From Candidatus Rokuibacteriota bacterium (GTDB taxonomy: Bacteria > Methylomirabilota > Methylomirabilia > Rokubacteriales > CSP1-6): 6,574 nucleotides of DNA. The position numbers and the translations under genes were made by a program. The stretch is from the NCBI GenBank assembly GCA_016206385.1, contig JACQRS010000378.1, positions 1-6,574 of the forward strand, in the 5' to 3' direction. The notes below the pieces were generated by a model that was not told where the DNA came from, did no database searches, and saw nothing but the letters and a program-made list of their open reading frames with translations. Positions 5,404-6,574 of this stretch are shown in pieces (position 1 is the first letter of the stretch; the number at the start of each line of letters is the position of its first letter).

Positions 5404-6552
5404 TCATGGCTTCAGGTCTTTCAGCACGTCTTTCACCTCGTTGATGTGTTTGACCGCATGGTTCAGGTCGGCGCGGCGCTTGAGTGCCTTCAGCAGCTCG
5501 TGTTGGCCTTTGAGCACTGTCAGTAGAATTCCCTGCTTCTCATCGCCGCACAGCTTGGCCAACGGAGACGCAGCGCCGGTGCGCCGGCTCATGACGACGA
5601 GACACGCGACCACGAGCGAATCCGCGTTGATGTTCTCGATGTATTTTCTCTGAATCTGATGCAGGACCTGGGCAATCTTCTCGTCCGGGATGCGATGGAT
5701 CGCCCCCGCAGCGGCCGCGACAGCCGTCGCGGCAGCTTGGGCGGCGGTTCTATTAGCGATCAACGCCTCCCTCCTCTTCTGCTCGGCCTTTTTCTCGGCG
5801 TCCTTCACGGCCTTTTCTTTTTGACCGGCGTCTCCGCCAGGCTGGTCTGACTCCTTCTTTTTGGTTTCAAGCTCCTCTTCGGCTTTCGCCAGTTCCTTGT
5901 CCTTTTCCGCGGCGGCCTCCTTTTTGGCTGCGGCATCGTTAGCGGCCCTGAGAGGATCGAGCGGCGATCGCAGCTCGCCTTCGGCAGTGGCGGTGGCGGC
6001 CCCTGTGCCGCCGAGGGCGGCGAGGCGACGGCCGAAATTGCCGGCGGCAAGCTCTCCCATGAACATCGTGATCATGGTGTCGTCGTACCGGCTGAGCATG
6101 ACGGCGTACGCGGTCTCGCTGATGGCGCCGTTGGCGTACGCCTCGCAGGCGCGGTAGAGGCCGTCGCGCAGCAGCTGGATCGTCGCCAGCCGCTCGCCCA
6201 ACTGGGCGGCAGCTTCCGCCCGGACCCTGGCGATCGAGACTGCGACCTGTCCGGCGATTTGCGCTGGAACGTCGATTCCAAGACTGCCACCGACGGCGAA
6301 CGACGCCTGGACTGCCTTCACGACGTCAGGGCTCGGCTCGGCGCAGACGATCCGCTTTGGCTTGACGCGCCCCTCGTCCAGGAGAAATTCGACTGGCGTC
6401 GAGGTGACCAGGCGGAGGTCGCCGGTCGTCGACAGGGTGTCGGTCTCGCCGAGGCCTGTCATGAGGTGAAATGTTCCGCCGGTCGATGTGCAACCCGCGA
6501 GGAGTAAGACCAGGCTGGCCGCGATTCCGGCTTTGACGAGCGTCGTGCTCAT
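5404..6552 (-). CDS. Putative lipoprotein with Lys/Glu/Ala-rich coiled coil, function unknown
   Basis: A 382-residue protein on the minus strand. The ATG at 6550-6552 is preferred over an upstream in-frame GTG at 6571-6573, because a strong GGGAGGGG ribosome site lies between them. The N-terminus MSTTLVKAGIAASLVLLLAGC is a type II signal peptide with lipobox LAGC and lipidated Cys21. A globular-looking part follows (about 45-185) with the notable segments IVCAEPSPD (68-76) and LRDGLYRACEAYANGAIS (128-145). Cys70 and Cys136 could form a disulfide. Residues 205-265 are a Lys/Glu/Ala-rich coil, 266-284 an Ala-rich stretch, and 290-382 a helical C-terminal domain with Cys317 and Cys335. I know no function for it. 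It converges on the hydrolase gene. The C-terminal hydrophobic stretch around 311-321 is too short to be a clear membrane helix. Confidence 0.83.
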   Translation of the reverse strand: MSTTLVKAGIAASLVLLLAGCTSTGGTFHLMTGLGETDTLSTTGDLRLVTSTPVEFLLDEGRVKPKRIVCAEPSPDVVKAVQASFAVGGSLGIDVPAQIAGQVAVSIARVRAEAAAQLGERLATIQLLRDGLYRACEAYANGAISETAYAVMLSRYDDTMITMFMGELAAGNFGRRLAALGGTGAATATAEGELRSPLDPLRAANDAAAKKEAAAEKDKELAKAEEELETKKKESDQPGGDAGQKEKAVKDAEKKAEQKRREALIANRTAAQAAATAVAAAAGAIHRIPDEKIAQVLHQIQRKYIENINADSLVVACLVVMSRRTGAASPLAKLCGDEKQGILLTVLKGQHELLKALKRRADLNHAVKHINEVKDVLKDLKP

Positions 6553-6559
6553 GACTTTG

Positions 6560-6567
6560 CCCCTCCC
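6560..6567 (-). promoter_or_regulatory. Ribosome binding site of the lipoprotein gene
   Basis: Read on the minus strand, GGGAGGGG lies 7 bases before the ATG at 6552. It selects this start, which places a standard lipoprotein signal peptide at the N-terminus. The promoter must lie beyond the right edge of the window. Confidence 0.75.
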
Positions 6568-6574
6568 TCTCACG

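Noticed and set aside
1..6574. CRISPR array, insertion sequence, transposase or integrase
   Set aside because: No regularly spaced repeats, terminal inverted repeats with a transposase, or recombinase motifs were seen on either strand.

Overview
This window comes from a GC-rich bacterial chromosome. It carries the 3' end of a tungsten enzyme gene, an overlapping pair encoding a metallopeptidase-like protein and an ATP-grasp ligase, a tandem tRNA-Val/tRNA-Asp unit with its own promoter, and three poorly characterised envelope genes. The organism cannot be fixed from the sequence. High GC, GTG starts, an AOR-family oxidoreductase and a lipobox lipoprotein would fit a diderm environmental lineage such as Rokubacteria/Methylomirabilota or a deltaproteobacterium, but this is a guess.

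Left block (1-2671, all +). The window opens inside the C-terminal part of an aldehyde:ferredoxin oxidoreductase (1-492), which keeps the conserved C-terminal cysteine expected to bind the [4Fe-4S] cluster. After 102 bp comes a putative zinc-binding metallopeptidase (595-1701). Its HExGH motif reads HGAGH, so the usual catalytic glutamate is missing. Its end overlaps by 38 bp the start of a D-Ala-D-Ala-ligase-like ATP-grasp protein (1664-2671). The overlap suggests translational coupling and a shared process, possibly making and trimming or recognising a peptide-like bond.

Middle (2672-3260). An 8-bp inverted repeat and a TTGACG-N17-TAATAT promoter precede tRNA-Val(UAC) (2771-2847) and tRNA-Asp(GUC) (2869-2946), both with encoded CCA. 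About 314 bp with no credible gene follow.

Right block (3261-6552). A small membrane protein with a charged coiled-coil tail (3261-3779) is followed 33 bp later by a 529-residue alpha/beta-hydrolase with about four membrane helices inserted between its oxyanion strand and its GHSLG nucleophile elbow (3813-5402). A coiled-coil lipoprotein (5404-6552, -) converges on the hydrolase, with a single base between the two stop codons. The three products could form an inner-membrane/periplasm envelope module. This is the least understood part of the window and the best candidate for something undescribed, but its function is inference only.
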